The notes under the pieces are model-generated. The model saw only the letters and a program-made list of their open reading frames with translations, searched no databases and was not told the DNA's origin. A stretch of 39,039 nt of DNA from Paracoccaceae bacterium (GTDB taxonomy: Bacteria; Pseudomonadota; Alphaproteobacteria; Rhodobacterales; Rhodobacteraceae), in the NCBI GenBank assembly GCA_029246285.1, contig JAQWNW010000019.1, positions 1 through 39,039 of the forward strand, read 5' to 3'. Shown here one piece after another: positions 1 to 9,583 of this stretch; positions within the stretch are counted from its first letter, which is position 1; each line of letters opens with the position of its first letter. The position numbers were made by a program, and so were the translations under genes.

Positions 1-317
1 GAGAAGGTGAGTCCGAAAGTGTGTTAAAGGTAAATAGATATATTTGGAAAGCATCATTAGAGGTTCTAAATTTCCTTCCCCTTGAGGCAGTAGATCCATT
101 TTCAGGTATCATAAAAACTGGATGGGGCTCGGCACCGGGAACAGATACGCAATATCAAGCTACTATTTACATTCAAGACCCTTCTTTAGATGCCAGATCT
201 TTAAAAGTAACACTAATGAAAAAAAATGGTGTCGCTTCTTCGAAAACAGTAGAAATTATAGAAAAAGCTATTTTAAGTAGGGCAATACAACTTCGGCTGA
301 ACGACGAAAAATTATAA
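1..317 (+). CDS. DUF3576 domain protein, 3' part (5' end outside window)
   Basis: The frame is open from the first bases of the window to the stop at 315-317. A GTG at 21 is in frame, but codons before it are also open, so the gene most likely starts upstream. The visible part (VNRYIWKASLE, then DPFSGIIKTGW, and a C-terminal AILSRAIQLRL) matches what I know of the DUF3576 family. These are small alphaproteobacterial proteins, usually with a lipoprotein or secretory N-terminus, commonly encoded just upstream of leuS. Function is unknown; the association with leuS-lptE suggests an envelope role, which is inference only. The signal region cannot be seen here. Confidence 0.75.
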   Translation, partial: EGESESVLKVNRYIWKASLEVLNFLPLEAVDPFSGIIKTGWGSAPGTDTQYQATIYIQDPSLDARSLKVTLMKKNGVASSKTVEIIEKAILSRAIQLRLNDEKL

Positions 318-375
318 GTAAAATTCCCCAAATTGAGCACGGAAGATAAGCAAAATAGTTAATAAAGGATGAGTG

Positions 376-2946
376 ATGTCTCGATATAATGCTCGAGTGA
401 CAGAGCCAAAATGGCAAGAACATTGGCAAAAATCAAATATATTCAACGCAACACGTGATAAGAGCAAGGATAAATATTACGTTTTAGAAATGTTTCCCTA
501 TCCTTCTGGCAGAATTCACATGGGGCATGTCAGAAATTACACTATGGGAGATGTAATAGCACGATATAAAACTGCAAAAGGTTATAATGTTTTACATCCG
601 ATGGGCTGGGATGCATTTGGACTACCGGCAGAGAACGCTGCGATGGAAAAAGGAATTCATCCTGGTGATTGGACATATAATAATATTGCGGACATGAGAG
701 CTCAAATGCTGCCGCTAGGCCTTTCATTAGATTGGTCAAGAGAATTTGCGACCTGCGATCCTGAATATTATGGCCAACAACAATCCATGTTTATTGATAT
801 GATGGAGAAAGGATTAGTTTATCGAAAAAACGCGATTGTTAATTGGGATCCTGTCGACATGACAGTTTTAGCAAATGAGCAAGTTGAGGCTGGCCGAGGT
901 TGGCGGTCTGGTGCTCTTGTTGAACAAAAAGAATTAACCCAATGGTTCTTTAAAATAAGCGATTATTCGGAGGAGCTTTTAGAGGCACTAGAGCATTTAA
1001 AAAACTGGCCTGAGAAAGTAAAAACAATGCAAGCTAACTGGATTGGCAAATCGGTTGGGTTAGAAATAAAATTTTCAATAAGTCAAAACTTAACGAAGTT
1101 TTCGGAAATAAAAGTGTTTACGACAAGGCCTGATACGCTCTTAGGAGCCAGTTTTATTGGAATTTCCCCAGATCATCCATTGGCGAAACATTTAGCTAAA
1201 TCAAATAAAGATATTGCAAACTTCAATATGCAGTGCAAGTCATTCGGAAATTCCCAGCAAGACATTGATAAAGCAGATAAAATTGGATTTGACACAGGTA
1301 TTACTGTTAGTCACCCTTTGGATAATAGAAAAATACTTCCTGTATGGATCGCAAATTTTATTTTGATGGACTACGGAACAGGTGCAATTTTCGCATGCCC
1401 CGCCCATGACCAGCGCGATCTTGAATTTTCTATAAAATATAATTTACCAATAATTGATACATTTTTTTCTCTTAAAAACAGAGAAAAAGTCAGAGATATT
1501 GCTTTTGTGCCACCTAAAACAGAAGTAGTGTATTGGGTTGATCATTTTACTGGTCTTGAAAAAGCAACTGGCGAAGAAATGATAAAATCCACAATACATT
1601 TTGCTGAAAAATCTGGTTGGGGTAAGCCTGTAACACAATATAGATTGAGAGATTGGGGCGCGAGTAGACAGCGCTATTGGGGATGCCCAATACCCACGAT
1701 TCATTGTAAAAAATGTGGTGTTGTCCCAGAAAAAAAAGAAAACCTACCCGTAAAACTTCCAGAAGATATTAATTTCAATAAACCTGGAAATCCTTTAGAG
1801 ACACATTTTGAGTGGCGTAATTGCAAGTGTCCTCAATGTGGCGATGATGCTTTAAGAGAAACAGATACTATGTATACTTTTATAGACTCCTCATGGTATT
1901 TTGCTCGTTTCACCTCGCCAAAATCCGAAAATCCCGTCGATTTTGAAGATGCTAATTATTGGATGAACGTGGACCAATATATAGGAGGTGTTGAGCACGC
2001 TATTTTACACCTACTCTACTCTCGATTTTTTGCACGTGCGATGAACCTAACCAACCACCTGCCTGATAAGGCAATAGAGCCCTTTAATGCATTGTTTACA
2101 CAGGGAATGGTAACCCACGAAACCTATTCCATACCTGAACCTTCAAGTGTAAAAAAGAAAACATGGTATTCTCCTGATGAAGTTACCAATAAAGACGGCA
2201 AGATAATCGTAAAGGCATCTGGGAAAGCAGCATTTGTTGGGCCAACTATTAAAATGTCTAAATCTAAAAAAAATGTGATTGACCCCCAGGATATAATCGA
2301 AAAATACGGGGCTGATACTGCCCGATGGTTTGTTTTATCAGATAGTCCACCAGAACGTGATATGGAATGGACAACATCGGGTGTTGAAGCAGCATGGAAA
2401 CACCTCAATAAAGTATGGCGCTTAGTCGCTGAGTCTATGAACACAAAAGACAATACTTCTGAAAAAACTACAGACTTAGAATTAGAAAAAGCCGTCAACA
2501 ATTCTATAAACGAAGTGACTAAAAATATTGAAGATTTTTCGTTCAACAAAGCTATAGCAAATTTATACGACCTGACCAATATAATAAGCAAAGCAACCGT
2601 TAACTCTATTACAAAAAGAAAAGCTCTAAAATCGTTAGCAATACTGATGATGCCCTTCACACCACATATTGCTGAAGAAATGTGGCTTACCCTGGGAGGA
2701 CCAGGATTAATAAGTCAATCAAGTTGGCCAAATGTAAATCAAGAACTACTCGAAAACGATGATATTACCATTGCAGTTCAAATTAATGGTAAAAGGCGAA
2801 CGTTAATTACTTATCCAAAATCTTTAGAAAAAAAAGAGATTGAATCTTTAGCACTTTCAAATGAAAATATAAAAAAAATATTAAACGGAAAAGACCCAAA
2901 GAAAATAATCGTGATTCCGGGGCGTATTGTGAATGTTGTATTGTAA
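376..2946 (+). CDS. leuS: Leucyl-tRNA synthetase
   Basis: Class I aminoacyl-tRNA synthetase that charges tRNA-Leu with leucine in the cytoplasm. The 856-residue length is normal for bacterial LeuRS. The HIGH signature appears as HMGH at residues 48-51 and KMSKS at 626-630. Between them lies the CP1 editing domain (TTRPDT, then [15 protein letters not shown]), followed by a cysteine-containing insert (CKKCG, CPQCGDD) typical of the zinc-binding module. The C-terminus is the anticodon-binding domain. I start at ATG 376, one codon after an in-frame GTG at 373, because AAAGGAT at 363-369 is well placed for it. It overlaps lptE by 14 bases, so leuS-lptE-holA is probably one operon. Confidence 0.98.
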   Translation: MSRYNARVTEPKWQEHWQKSNIFNATRDKSKDKYYVLEMFPYPSGRIHMGHVRNYTMGDVIARYKTAKGYNVLHPMGWDAFGLPAENAAMEKGIHPGDWTYNNIADMRAQMLPLGLSLDWSREFATCDPEYYGQQQSMFIDMMEKGLVYRKNAIVNWDPVDMTVLANEQVEAGRGWRSGALVEQKELTQWFFKISDYSEELLEALEHLKNWPEKVKTMQANWIGKSVGLEIKFSISQNLTKFSEIKVFTTRPDTLLGASFIGISPDHPLAKHLAKSNKDIANFNMQCKSFGNSQQDIDKADKIGFDTGITVSHPLDNRKILPVWIANFILMDYGTGAIFACPAHDQRDLEFSIKYNLPIIDTFFSLKNREKVRDIAFVPPKTEVVYWVDHFTGLEKATGEEMIKSTIHFAEKSGWGKPVTQYRLRDWGASRQRYWGCPIPTIHCKKCGVVPEKKENLPVKLPEDINFNKPGNPLETHFEWRNCKCPQCGDDALRETDTMYTFIDSSWYFARFTSPKSENPVDFEDANYWMNVDQYIGGVEHAILHLLYSRFFARAMNLTNHLPDKAIEPFNALFTQGMVTHETYSIPEPSSVKKKTWYSPDEVTNKDGKIIVKASGKAAFVGPTIKMSKSKKNVIDPQDIIEKYGADTARWFVLSDSPPERDMEWTTSGVEAAWKHLNKVWRLVAESMNTKDNTSEKTTDLELEKAVNNSINEVTKNIEDFSFNKAIANLYDLTNIISKATVNSITKRKALKSLAILMMPFTPHIAEEMWLTLGGPGLISQSSWPNVNQELLENDDITIAVQINGKRRTLITYPKSLEKKEIESLALSNENIKKILNGKDPKKIIVIPGRIVNVVL

Positions 2947-3418
2947 AAAACAATATATTTTATTAAGTATTTTTCTGATAATAGCATCCTGTAATAGTGT
3001 GCCATTATATACAACAAAATTATCTAAAAACTTAATAAATGATAAAATTACAGTTGAAGAAATTAATGGTGAAGTAGGATTTTACCTAAGCCAAAAGTTA
3101 CGTTTATCTCTAAACGATACTGGTAATAAAAAACCGATCAAATTAAGCACAAAACTCACCTTAACTAATAACGAATATGGCCTGTCTTCATCAAACCAAG
3201 TAACAAGAAAAGACCTAATTGGGACAATAAATTGTAAACTTATCAAAAACGATCATGAACATAACTTCATAATCACTGAAAGAGTGTCTTTTGATATTAA
3301 CCAATCAAATGTTGCCAATAAGGCTGCTGAGCAAAATGCAAAGAAAAGATTATCTACCTTGCTCTCAAAAAGGATTTTGACTGAACTTTATCATTCAAAT
3401 CTTGCTTGGGTAAAATGA
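2933..3418 (+). CDS. lptE: LPS assembly lipoprotein LptE
   Basis: Probable outer-membrane lipoprotein that plugs the LptD barrel in lipopolysaccharide export. A short basic start is followed by a hydrophobic stretch and a lipobox LIIASC, with the lipidated cysteine at residue 20. The 161-residue length fits alphaproteobacterial LptE. The rest is a beta-rich mature domain. Sequence similarity in this family is low, so the call rests on the lipobox, the size and the conserved position between leuS and holA. It starts inside the end of leuS and overlaps holA by four bases (ATGA), indicating translational coupling. Confidence 0.85.
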   Translation: MLYCKKQYILLSIFLIIASCNSVPLYTTKLSKNLINDKITVEEINGEVGFYLSQKLRLSLNDTGNKKPIKLSTKLTLTNNEYGLSSSNQVTRKDLIGTINCKLIKNDHEHNFIITERVSFDINQSNVANKAAEQNAKKRLSTLLSKRILTELYHSNLAWVK

Positions 3419-4434
3419 AATTAACAGGAAAAGATGCCACTAGTTTTTGCTTATACCCTAAGCCCGCTCCAGCGATATTACTACACGGCGAACCAGAGTC
3501 TAAAATATTAAGAAAATACCAATCCATTAGTGAAAGATTAGTGGGAGAGAATGCTAAAACAGAAATGCGGGTAACCGAACTGTCTGGCGCAGAAATAAGG
3601 AAGGACAAAGGCTTAGTAATAGACGCCACCAAGGCTATCGGATTCTTTCCTGGGCCCCGAATGGTATTTATAAAAAACGGTACTGATGGTCTGAGTGATT
3701 TATTCTCTGACATAATTCATAATTACCAAGAGGGTGATGCTTTTCTTATAGTGACAGCAAACAAATTAAATACTCGGTCTAAATTAAGGAAATTATTTGA
3801 AAGCAGCAAAACAGCAATTTCTATTGGTGTATATCCCGATCCACTAACAACTCAAGAAATTGAATTAGCTATCAAAAATGTTGGAATACAAGACATTACA
3901 ACAGATGCCAGAAAAAATTTAGAGCAATTAGCGAAATCTGTTGAGCATAATGAATTTGAACAAGTTTTAGAAAAAATTTTCCTTTATAAAATCGACGATG
4001 ACACTCCTATTTCTTCTGAAGACATATCAAAATGCATAAATCTGTCATCTGAAATTGAACTAGACGATTTGATTAACAAAATTTGTGAAGGAAATACTAA
4101 AGATCTCTCTCCTTTACTTTTAAAGCTAAACACAAAAGGTCAAACCCCCACATCAACTTATATAATCATTAATCAATACTTTAGAAACCTTCACATGTTA
4201 GCTATCCAGCCCTCTAATATTGAACAAGCAATATCCAGAATTCGACCTCCCGTTTTTGGAGACCGACGAAATAAATTACTTTCTAACTCAAAAAAATGGG
4301 GAGTTAAACGCCTTGAAAAAGCATTAACTCTTTTGCATGAAAATGGTTTAACCCTTCGATCTTCCAAACCCATACCACAACAAGCTGTAATAGATCGAAC
4401 ATTAATTAAAATTTCTATGATGATTTCTAAATAA
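3415..4434 (+). CDS. holA: DNA polymerase III delta subunit
   Basis: Delta subunit of the clamp-loader complex, which opens the beta sliding clamp. The N-terminal region holds the divergent P-loop-less RecA-like fold (ILLHGEPESKILRKYQ near residues 20-40), with a middle helical domain and a C-terminal collar domain (RPPVFGDRRNKLLS). With 339 residues it has the usual length. A TTG at 3406 would extend it, but ATG 3415 forms the ATGA overlap with the lptE stop and is the likely start. The order leuS-lptE-holA is common in Alphaproteobacteria, where it often lies next to parB; here it is more than 30 kb from parB. Confidence 0.92.
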   Translation: MKLTGKDATSFCLYPKPAPAILLHGEPESKILRKYQSISERLVGENAKTEMRVTELSGAEIRKDKGLVIDATKAIGFFPGPRMVFIKNGTDGLSDLFSDIIHNYQEGDAFLIVTANKLNTRSKLRKLFESSKTAISIGVYPDPLTTQEIELAIKNVGIQDITTDARKNLEQLAKSVEHNEFEQVLEKIFLYKIDDDTPISSEDISKCINLSSEIELDDLINKICEGNTKDLSPLLLKLNTKGQTPTSTYIIINQYFRNLHMLAIQPSNIEQAISRIRPPVFGDRRNKLLSNSKKWGVKRLEKALTLLHENGLTLRSSKPIPQQAVIDRTLIKISMMISK

Positions 4435-4444
4435 AAGGATAAAA

Positions 4445-5032
4445 ATGTATAAAGTATTAGGGGGGACCAAGAGTCGTGCTTTTCGAGTTTATTGGATGTT
4501 GGAAGAAATGAACGTCGATTATGAAGGTGTTTCTATTAAGCCAAGATCACCCGAACTCAGGAAGATAAATCCTTCAGGTAAAATTCCGGTATTAATAGAC
4601 AATGATATCGTTATCTCTGATAGCATGGCGATATTAACTTATCTTGCAGACAAGCATAAAAAACTTACATATCCGGCGGGAACTAAAGAGCGCGCTCAAC
4701 AAGATAGCCTGACATTTGGGATAAATGACGAAATTGACAGCATTCTTTGGATGTCAGCGAGGCATGATTTCATTTTACCTGAAGATAAACGCATCAAAGG
4801 GATAAATAAATCTTTAAGATGGGAATTTTCTCGCAATTGCAAAACACTTGCTACTAAGTTTACGAACGGACCATTTCTTCTAGGTGAAAAAATGACAATC
4901 CCTGATATATTACTCACCACACTTTTACGATGGGCCAAAAAAATTGAATTCGAGCATGATGAAAAAAATTTAGACGAATACTTAGAAATGATGAAACAAC
5001 GTCAAGCCTTTAAGAATGTACAGCCAGTGTAA
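4445..5032 (+). CDS. Glutathione S-transferase family protein
   Basis: Soluble GST-fold protein of 195 residues. The N-terminal thioredoxin-like half shows SRAFRVYWMLEEMNVDYE and then the glutathione-site segment NPSGKIPVLIDND followed by the DSMAI motif (equivalent to the ESxAI loop that contacts the glutamyl part of glutathione). The C-terminal half is helical, with the N-capping-box-like segment GEKMTIPDILLTTLLRWA. It is a little shorter than typical bacterial GSTs (about 200-220). AAAGGAT lies just upstream and it follows holA by 10 bases, so it is probably the last gene of the leuS operon. The substrate cannot be told. Confidence 0.9.
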   Translation: MYKVLGGTKSRAFRVYWMLEEMNVDYEGVSIKPRSPELRKINPSGKIPVLIDNDIVISDSMAILTYLADKHKKLTYPAGTKERAQQDSLTFGINDEIDSILWMSARHDFILPEDKRIKGINKSLRWEFSRNCKTLATKFTNGPFLLGEKMTIPDILLTTLLRWAKKIEFEHDEKNLDEYLEMMKQRQAFKNVQPV

Positions 5033-5050
5033 ACTAAAAACCGCCCAACT

Positions 5051-6133
5051 TTAAAAACCCCAGTCGTCTGATTGCATTTCGTTAATTCTTGAAGCAGTAC
5101 GTTCAAATTCAAACGACCCTTCTCCAAGTTCAAAAATCTTTTCTGGAATAGTTGCGGCAGATGCTACCAAAATAACTTTCTGCTCATATAATACATCGAT
5201 TAAAGTAACAAAACGTTTTGCCTGATTGTTCTGCTCTCTTCCTAATTTTGGAATATTATCAATAATTAGCACTCGAACAGAATTTGCAATCGCTAAAAAG
5301 TCAGCTGGACCTAATGGCTTGTTACACAAGTCTTCAAATTCCATTCGCCCAACCCCGTTTATAAATTTAGTAATCGAAATAGATCGAGATTTTAGCCTTA
5401 ATTTAAGCTCAGAGGATGGACCTTCAAGAAAAGATTCCCAAATAACATCAACTTCTAATTTACTTTTTTCGTTAATTGGTGAAAAAAAACGTTTTTTTGA
5501 AGTTAACCCTAACCTTCGGTAATCAACACCAGCTGTAAATTCAAAAACTTCAAAATCTCGCTGTACAAAACTTATAAAATGAAGGAATAAATTGCGGTTA
5601 AGTCCATCTTTATAAAGATCTTCTGGTGGTCTATTAGAAGTTGCAACGATGAATACTCCATAGTTTGTTATTTTATCAAACAATCGCCCGATTATCATGG
5701 CATCTGTTATATCTGTTATCTGCAGCTCATCAAAACATAAAAGATCTGTGGTTTTAGAAATGTGTTTTGCGATTGGTTCAATGGCGTCGCTAACTCCTGT
5801 CTTCCGAACCTCAAAAACTTTCTCATGTATCTCCTGCATAAATGCATGAAAATGAACACGCCTTTTCTTTTTAATTGAGGAGCATGAAAAAAATAAATCC
5901 ATGATCATAGATTTTCCACGCCCAACACCACCCCAGAGATATACGCCTTTTAATAAGTTACTTTTCTTTATGGCTGAGAAAAATCTTCTGTTTCTTTTAG
6001 AAAGATCTTCATTAATTTTAGAAAACAAAATAACTGCATTCGCTTGTGAAGCATCATAAGTTAGAATCTTATTCGTTATTTTTTCATCATAAAATTCTTG
6101 AATAGATTTTCCCATTATTTCACAAATTACCAT
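5051..6133 (-). CDS. zapE: ZapE / AFG1-family ATPase
   Basis: P-loop ATPase of the AFG1/ZapE family. In E. coli ZapE interacts with the Z-ring, and mitochondrial AFG1 assists quality control of respiratory proteins. Walker A is GGVGRGKS at about residues 68-75, Walker B is LLCFDELQITD, and a sensor segment IVATSNRPPEDLYKDGLNR follows, all typical of the family. The length of 360 is normal. The start is uncertain: ATG 6133 gives MVICEIMGKS, while ATG 6115 removes six residues; neither has a clear Shine-Dalgarno. It follows the cysQ-family gene by 35 bases on the same strand and converges with the GST gene. Confidence 0.93.
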   Translation of the reverse strand: MVICEIMGKSIQEFYDEKITNKILTYDASQANAVILFSKINEDLSKRNRRFFSAIKKSNLLKGVYLWGGVGRGKSMIMDLFFSCSSIKKKRRVHFHAFMQEIHEKVFEVRKTGVSDAIEPIAKHISKTTDLLCFDELQITDITDAMIIGRLFDKITNYGVFIVATSNRPPEDLYKDGLNRNLFLHFISFVQRDFEVFEFTAGVDYRRLGLTSKKRFFSPINEKSKLEVDVIWESFLEGPSSELKLRLKSRSISITKFINGVGRMEFEDLCNKPLGPADFLAIANSVRVLIIDNIPKLGREQNNQAKRFVTLIDVLYEQKVILVASAATIPEKIFELGEGSFEFERTASRINEMQSDDWGF

Positions 6134-6168
6134 TAAATATTTTAAAAAACAAAACTAAAAAAGCCATG

Positions 6169-6939
6169 CTACAATCTCTTTAAAAGATTTAATTGAATAT
6201 CTTTAGGGCCAGCCAAAATACCTGGTCTTTTGGGTTTTGGGTTGTTGAAAGAAAGATCTTTTCCATACCTATCCGTAACCTCACCCCCCGCTTCTCTAAC
6301 AATCAAATCGCCTGCTGCAATATCCCATTCCCAACAATCTCTTAATGTCACCATCGCATCAAAAGAACCATTTGCCGCAAGGCATAATCGATAGGCAAGT
6401 GAACTTCTATAGAATTGACGCATCGGCGGAACACCTCCAGGCCAATAGGTTGAATCCAAATTAGGTTTTGCCGTAAGGATGGTTGATCCATGCACTTCAG
6501 AGCGAGAGCTAACATTTATTCTTTTTCCATTCTGATATGCTCCTGACCCAACTGAAGCCCAAAAGGTTTGTTCTAAACTGGGCATTTTAACTGCTGCCAC
6601 TTTCATAACTCCTTTAAATGCAATTCCTAAAGCGCAAGCGTAGTTTTCATGACCATCAATAAACGATCTTGTTCCATCAATTGGATCAACAATAAAGACG
6701 TAATCCTTATCAAGCCTCCCTGGATCATCTTCTGTTTCTTCAGATAACCATCCATAGTCTGGTCTTGCTGATAAAAGCCTATCTACCAACATATTGTTTA
6801 TTTCAATATCGGCTTCTGTAACTGGCCCTTCATTTGACCCTTTTTCCCAAACTTTAGGATTTTTTCTAAAATACCTTAGCGCTATTTTTCCGGCAGCGTT
6901 TACAGCATCGAGCAATAGGTCTAGATCATTTTCCAGCAA
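6169..6939 (-). CDS. cysQ: Inositol monophosphatase superfamily, CysQ-like 3'(2'),5'-bisphosphate nucleotidase
   Basis: Mg/Li-sensitive phosphatase fold of 256 residues. The metal-binding motifs are visible: the upstream acidic pair in WLSEETEDD, DPIDGTRSFIDG, and the C-terminal WEWDIAAGDLIVREAGG. CysQ enzymes remove the 3'-phosphate of PAP from sulfate assimilation; close relatives hydrolyse inositol monophosphates, and motif reading alone cannot separate them. I favour CysQ because a CysQ-annotated phosphatase next to a TldD/PmbA protease gene is common in Alphaproteobacteria. Its start overlaps the end of pmbA by 14 bases, so the two are translationally linked. Confidence 0.85.
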   Translation of the reverse strand: MLENDLDLLLDAVNAAGKIALRYFRKNPKVWEKGSNEGPVTEADIEINNMLVDRLLSARPDYGWLSEETEDDPGRLDKDYVFIVDPIDGTRSFIDGHENYACALGIAFKGVMKVAAVKMPSLEQTFWASVGSGAYQNGKRINVSSRSEVHGSTILTAKPNLDSTYWPGGVPPMRQFYRSSLAYRLCLAANGSFDAMVTLRDCWEWDIAAGDLIVREAGGEVTDRYGKDLSFNNPKPKRPGILAGPKDIQLNLLKRL

Positions 6940-8272
6940 TTTTTAAACCCTGAACCAATAGAGAAGGAACCGAAAAACTTAAATGTCTTTTTGCATCATT
7001 TGCTGGAATAATTGTTTTAAGCATCTCTTTCAAATTTCCTGCAATCGTACATTCATTCACTGGATATTTTAACTCCCCATTTTCAACCCAATATCCAGAA
7101 GCGCCTCGTGAATAGTCTCCAGTAATTTGATTAAGGGTTAAACCTATCATTGATGTGACCAATAAGCCTGTTCCCATTTCCTTTAATAAATCATCCTTAC
7201 TTTTTGAACCACCTATAAAAGAAATATTTGAAATGCCAGGTGATGGTGGTGAGGAGACAGTTCTAACAGCATTACCAGTGCTTTGCAGGCTCAAATTTTT
7301 TGATGAAGATAAATCTAGTAACCAAGTCTCTAAAATACCATTATTAATGATGTTTTTGGTATTAGTCTTTAATCCCTCTGCATCAAAAGGTCGAGAACCT
7401 GAGCATCTAGCTTTTAAAGGACATTCTATTATAGAAATGTTCTTTGGAAATATCTCTTCCCCTAAAGATTTTACAAGCCAACTTGATCCTCTTACAATTG
7501 TTGCTCCATTAATAGCGCTAATGAGGTGGCCCACTAATGAGCTAGCAACCCGCTCATCATAAACAACTGGATAATTGCCAGTAGGTGGTTTTTGGGCCCC
7601 ATAACGTGCAGCAGCTCTCTCACCAGATAACTGTCCAATACTGGATGGCGACGGGAGATCACTGATATAAACGCGGCTTTCAGAAGCATAATCGCGTTCC
7701 ATTTTGTTGCCTTGACCAGATATTGAAACACATGAAATGTTCACTCCACTTCGCGAATACCCTTGAGAAAATCCATTTGAAAAAGCTAGATGGGATTTTA
7801 TTATCCCTACACTGGCACTCGATCCTTGAACTTGAGTTACCCCCTTTACTTTCCTCGCCTCAGCTTCAGCCTCAATAGCCCATTTTTTAAGATAATCAGC
7901 CTCAACCATTACCTCAGTATCTATCAAATCTAATGCTTCTAAATCCTGCGCACTCACTAATTGATCATTTCTTGCCAAAACTATATCTTTATCTACTGGC
8001 GCCTCTCTAGCCATAGATAACGATCTCATAACCATTTTCGCCAAAGATTCATCTCGAACATCAGAGCTGCTAAGACAAGCTTGCCGTCCCTCTAAGATTA
8101 CTCTCAAACCAAATTCGATTGCTTCTGATCTCTCTACACCCTCAAGCATTCCATTTAGCACATCTACATTAAGAGATTTTTTTTCTAAGCCAATTACTTC
8201 TGCAGCTTCTGCTCCAGCTTTTTTGGACATATCGAGTAAAGTGTTTGCTATCACCTCAAGATTATTATTCAC
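6926..8272 (-). CDS. pmbA: PmbA/TldE-type protease subunit
   Basis: Protein of the TldD/PmbA family, which in E. coli matures microcin B17 and degrades CcdA. The 448-residue sequence has the family's N-terminal alpha-beta domain (VERSEAIEFGLRVILEGRQ) and the C-terminal domain with the near-terminal GLTLNQITGDYSRGASGYW segment. I see no HExxxH zinc motif, which places it on the PmbA/TldE (non-catalytic partner) side rather than TldD. A tldD partner is not in this window. It is the first gene of the leftward pmbA-cysQ-zapE group; its upstream region is the 150-bp divergent spacer shared with the amidinotransferase gene. Confidence 0.92.
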   Translation of the reverse strand: MNNNLEVIANTLLDMSKKAGAEAAEVIGLEKKSLNVDVLNGMLEGVERSEAIEFGLRVILEGRQACLSSSDVRDESLAKMVMRSLSMAREAPVDKDIVLARNDQLVSAQDLEALDLIDTEVMVEADYLKKWAIEAEAEARKVKGVTQVQGSSASVGIIKSHLAFSNGFSQGYSRSGVNISCVSISGQGNKMERDYASESRVYISDLPSPSSIGQLSGERAAARYGAQKPPTGNYPVVYDERVASSLVGHLISAINGATIVRGSSWLVKSLGEEIFPKNISIIECPLKARCSGSRPFDAEGLKTNTKNIINNGILETWLLDLSSSKNLSLQSTGNAVRTVSSPPSPGISNISFIGGSKSKDDLLKEMGTGLLVTSMIGLTLNQITGDYSRGASGYWVENGELKYPVNECTIAGNLKEMLKTIIPANDAKRHLSFSVPSLLVQGLKIAGK

Positions 8273-8424
8273 GTTCTAAATCTTTCACTCTCTTGTCGGT
8301 TTAATTAATATAGTAATTGATATTTAGTCAGATTCCATTGCTAACTGTTAATGCTTACAAATACTACTTGCAATTACAGAAAAATTAAGTTTTTCGTCAA
8401 TTGAAATTCATATTGGAGTATAAA

Positions 8425-9546
8425 ATGACACAAGAGGTCGAAAAGACAGTCGTAAATAGCTGGAACGAATGGGACGATCTAAAACATGTTATTGTAGGTC
8501 GTGCAGACAATTGTCATATTCCCCCTGCTGAACCCGCGCTGGACGCCAAAGTTCCCGAAGATAGTGATATGAGAGGACAATGGGGTCGCAGACCTCAGGA
8601 AAGTATTGATCATGCTAACGAGCTTTTAGATAAATTTTCCATTCAATTAGAAAACCGTGGAATTAGAGTTGATAGACCTACTCCGATAGATTTTTCCCAA
8701 CCAGTCACCACCCCAGATTTTTACACAGCCAGTCAATTTGGTTGTATGCCTCCACGGGACGTGTTGTTAACAGTCGGTTCAGAAATTCTAGAAGCAACTA
8801 TGAGCTATAGATGCAGATGGTTTGAATATTTATGTTATAGGCCATTGATGCAACAATATTGGGAAGAAGATCCAAATTTCCGACATGAAGCTGCTCCAAA
8901 ACCAAGGTTAACCGATGAAGATTACAGGCCAGACTATTTGTCTGATAAGATAGGTGTTGAAAAGCGCTTGGAATGGGCAGCTAAAAAATTCTTTGTTACA
9001 ACAGAAACTGAACCCCTTTTTGATGCGGCAGATGTTCTAAGGTTTGGAAAAGATTTAGTTGTACAACACGGATTTACAACAAATGAAAAAGGTATCGAAT
9101 GGTTACGAAGGCATTTTCCTAATCACAGAGTTCATTCTGTAAACTTTCCTGGTGATCCTTATCCAATCCATATTGATGCTACATTTACGCCCCTTCGCCC
9201 AGGATTAATCTTAAATAATCCACAACGCCGCCTTCCAGACGAGCAACGCCAGATGTTTAATAAAAATGATTGGGAGATTATTGATGCAGCACAACCAGCA
9301 CATAACGCCCCACCACCATTATGTTACTCTTCAACCTGGCTTTCCATGAATGTGCTCGTTTTGAATCAAAAAACAGTATGTGTTGAAAAATCAGAAGTTT
9401 ATCAGGCTGAGCAAATGGACAATTTGGGTATGGAAGTTATCGAAGTTGAATTACGAGACGCTTATGCTTTTGGCGGTGGATTACATTGTTGTACTGCAGA
9501 CGTTTATCGAGAAAGTTCATTTGAGGATTATTTTCCAAAACAATAA
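8425..9546 (+). CDS. Glycine amidinotransferase (AGAT)-like amidinotransferase
   Basis: Member of the arginine:amine amidinotransferase family, which moves the amidino group of arginine to an amine such as glycine, giving guanidinoacetate and ornithine. Matches to vertebrate AGAT run along the whole length: NEWDDLKHVIVGRAD, TPDFYTASQFGCMPPRD, FFVTTETEPLFDAADV, PIHIDATF, WLSMNVLVL and GGGLHCCTADV. The putative catalytic set is present: Asp in DAAD (200-203), His249 in HIDAT, and the nucleophile Cys355 after His354. The start is ATG 8425, with GGAG at 8415-8418; a TTG at 8401 is in frame but lacks a ribosome site. The 373-residue length fits. The acceptor could also be another amine, as in StrB1-type enzymes. 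Confidence 0.9.
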   Translation: MTQEVEKTVVNSWNEWDDLKHVIVGRADNCHIPPAEPALDAKVPEDSDMRGQWGRRPQESIDHANELLDKFSIQLENRGIRVDRPTPIDFSQPVTTPDFYTASQFGCMPPRDVLLTVGSEILEATMSYRCRWFEYLCYRPLMQQYWEEDPNFRHEAAPKPRLTDEDYRPDYLSDKIGVEKRLEWAAKKFFVTTETEPLFDAADVLRFGKDLVVQHGFTTNEKGIEWLRRHFPNHRVHSVNFPGDPYPIHIDATFTPLRPGLILNNPQRRLPDEQRQMFNKNDWEIIDAAQPAHNAPPPLCYSSTWLSMNVLVLNQKTVCVEKSEVYQAEQMDNLGMEVIEVELRDAYAFGGGLHCCTADVYRESSFEDYFPKQ

Positions 9547-9583
9547 TATTGTTCGCATACATATTGTAGTTTAATATCTTATT

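Noticed and set aside
2124-2660. 178-residue open frame on the minus strand inside leuS
   Set aside because: Fully antisense to a well-conserved synthetase gene, no ribosome site, hydrophobic low-complexity product typical of a shadow frame.
8273-8424. Promoter for the amidinotransferase gene (TTGTCG with TATAGT)
   Set aside because: The spacing is only 10 bases, and other pairs in the spacer match poorly, so no promoter is called.
9380-9574. Small + strand frame at the end of the amidinotransferase gene
   Set aside because: Out-of-frame shadow of the conserved active-site region; no frameshift is needed to explain the main gene.
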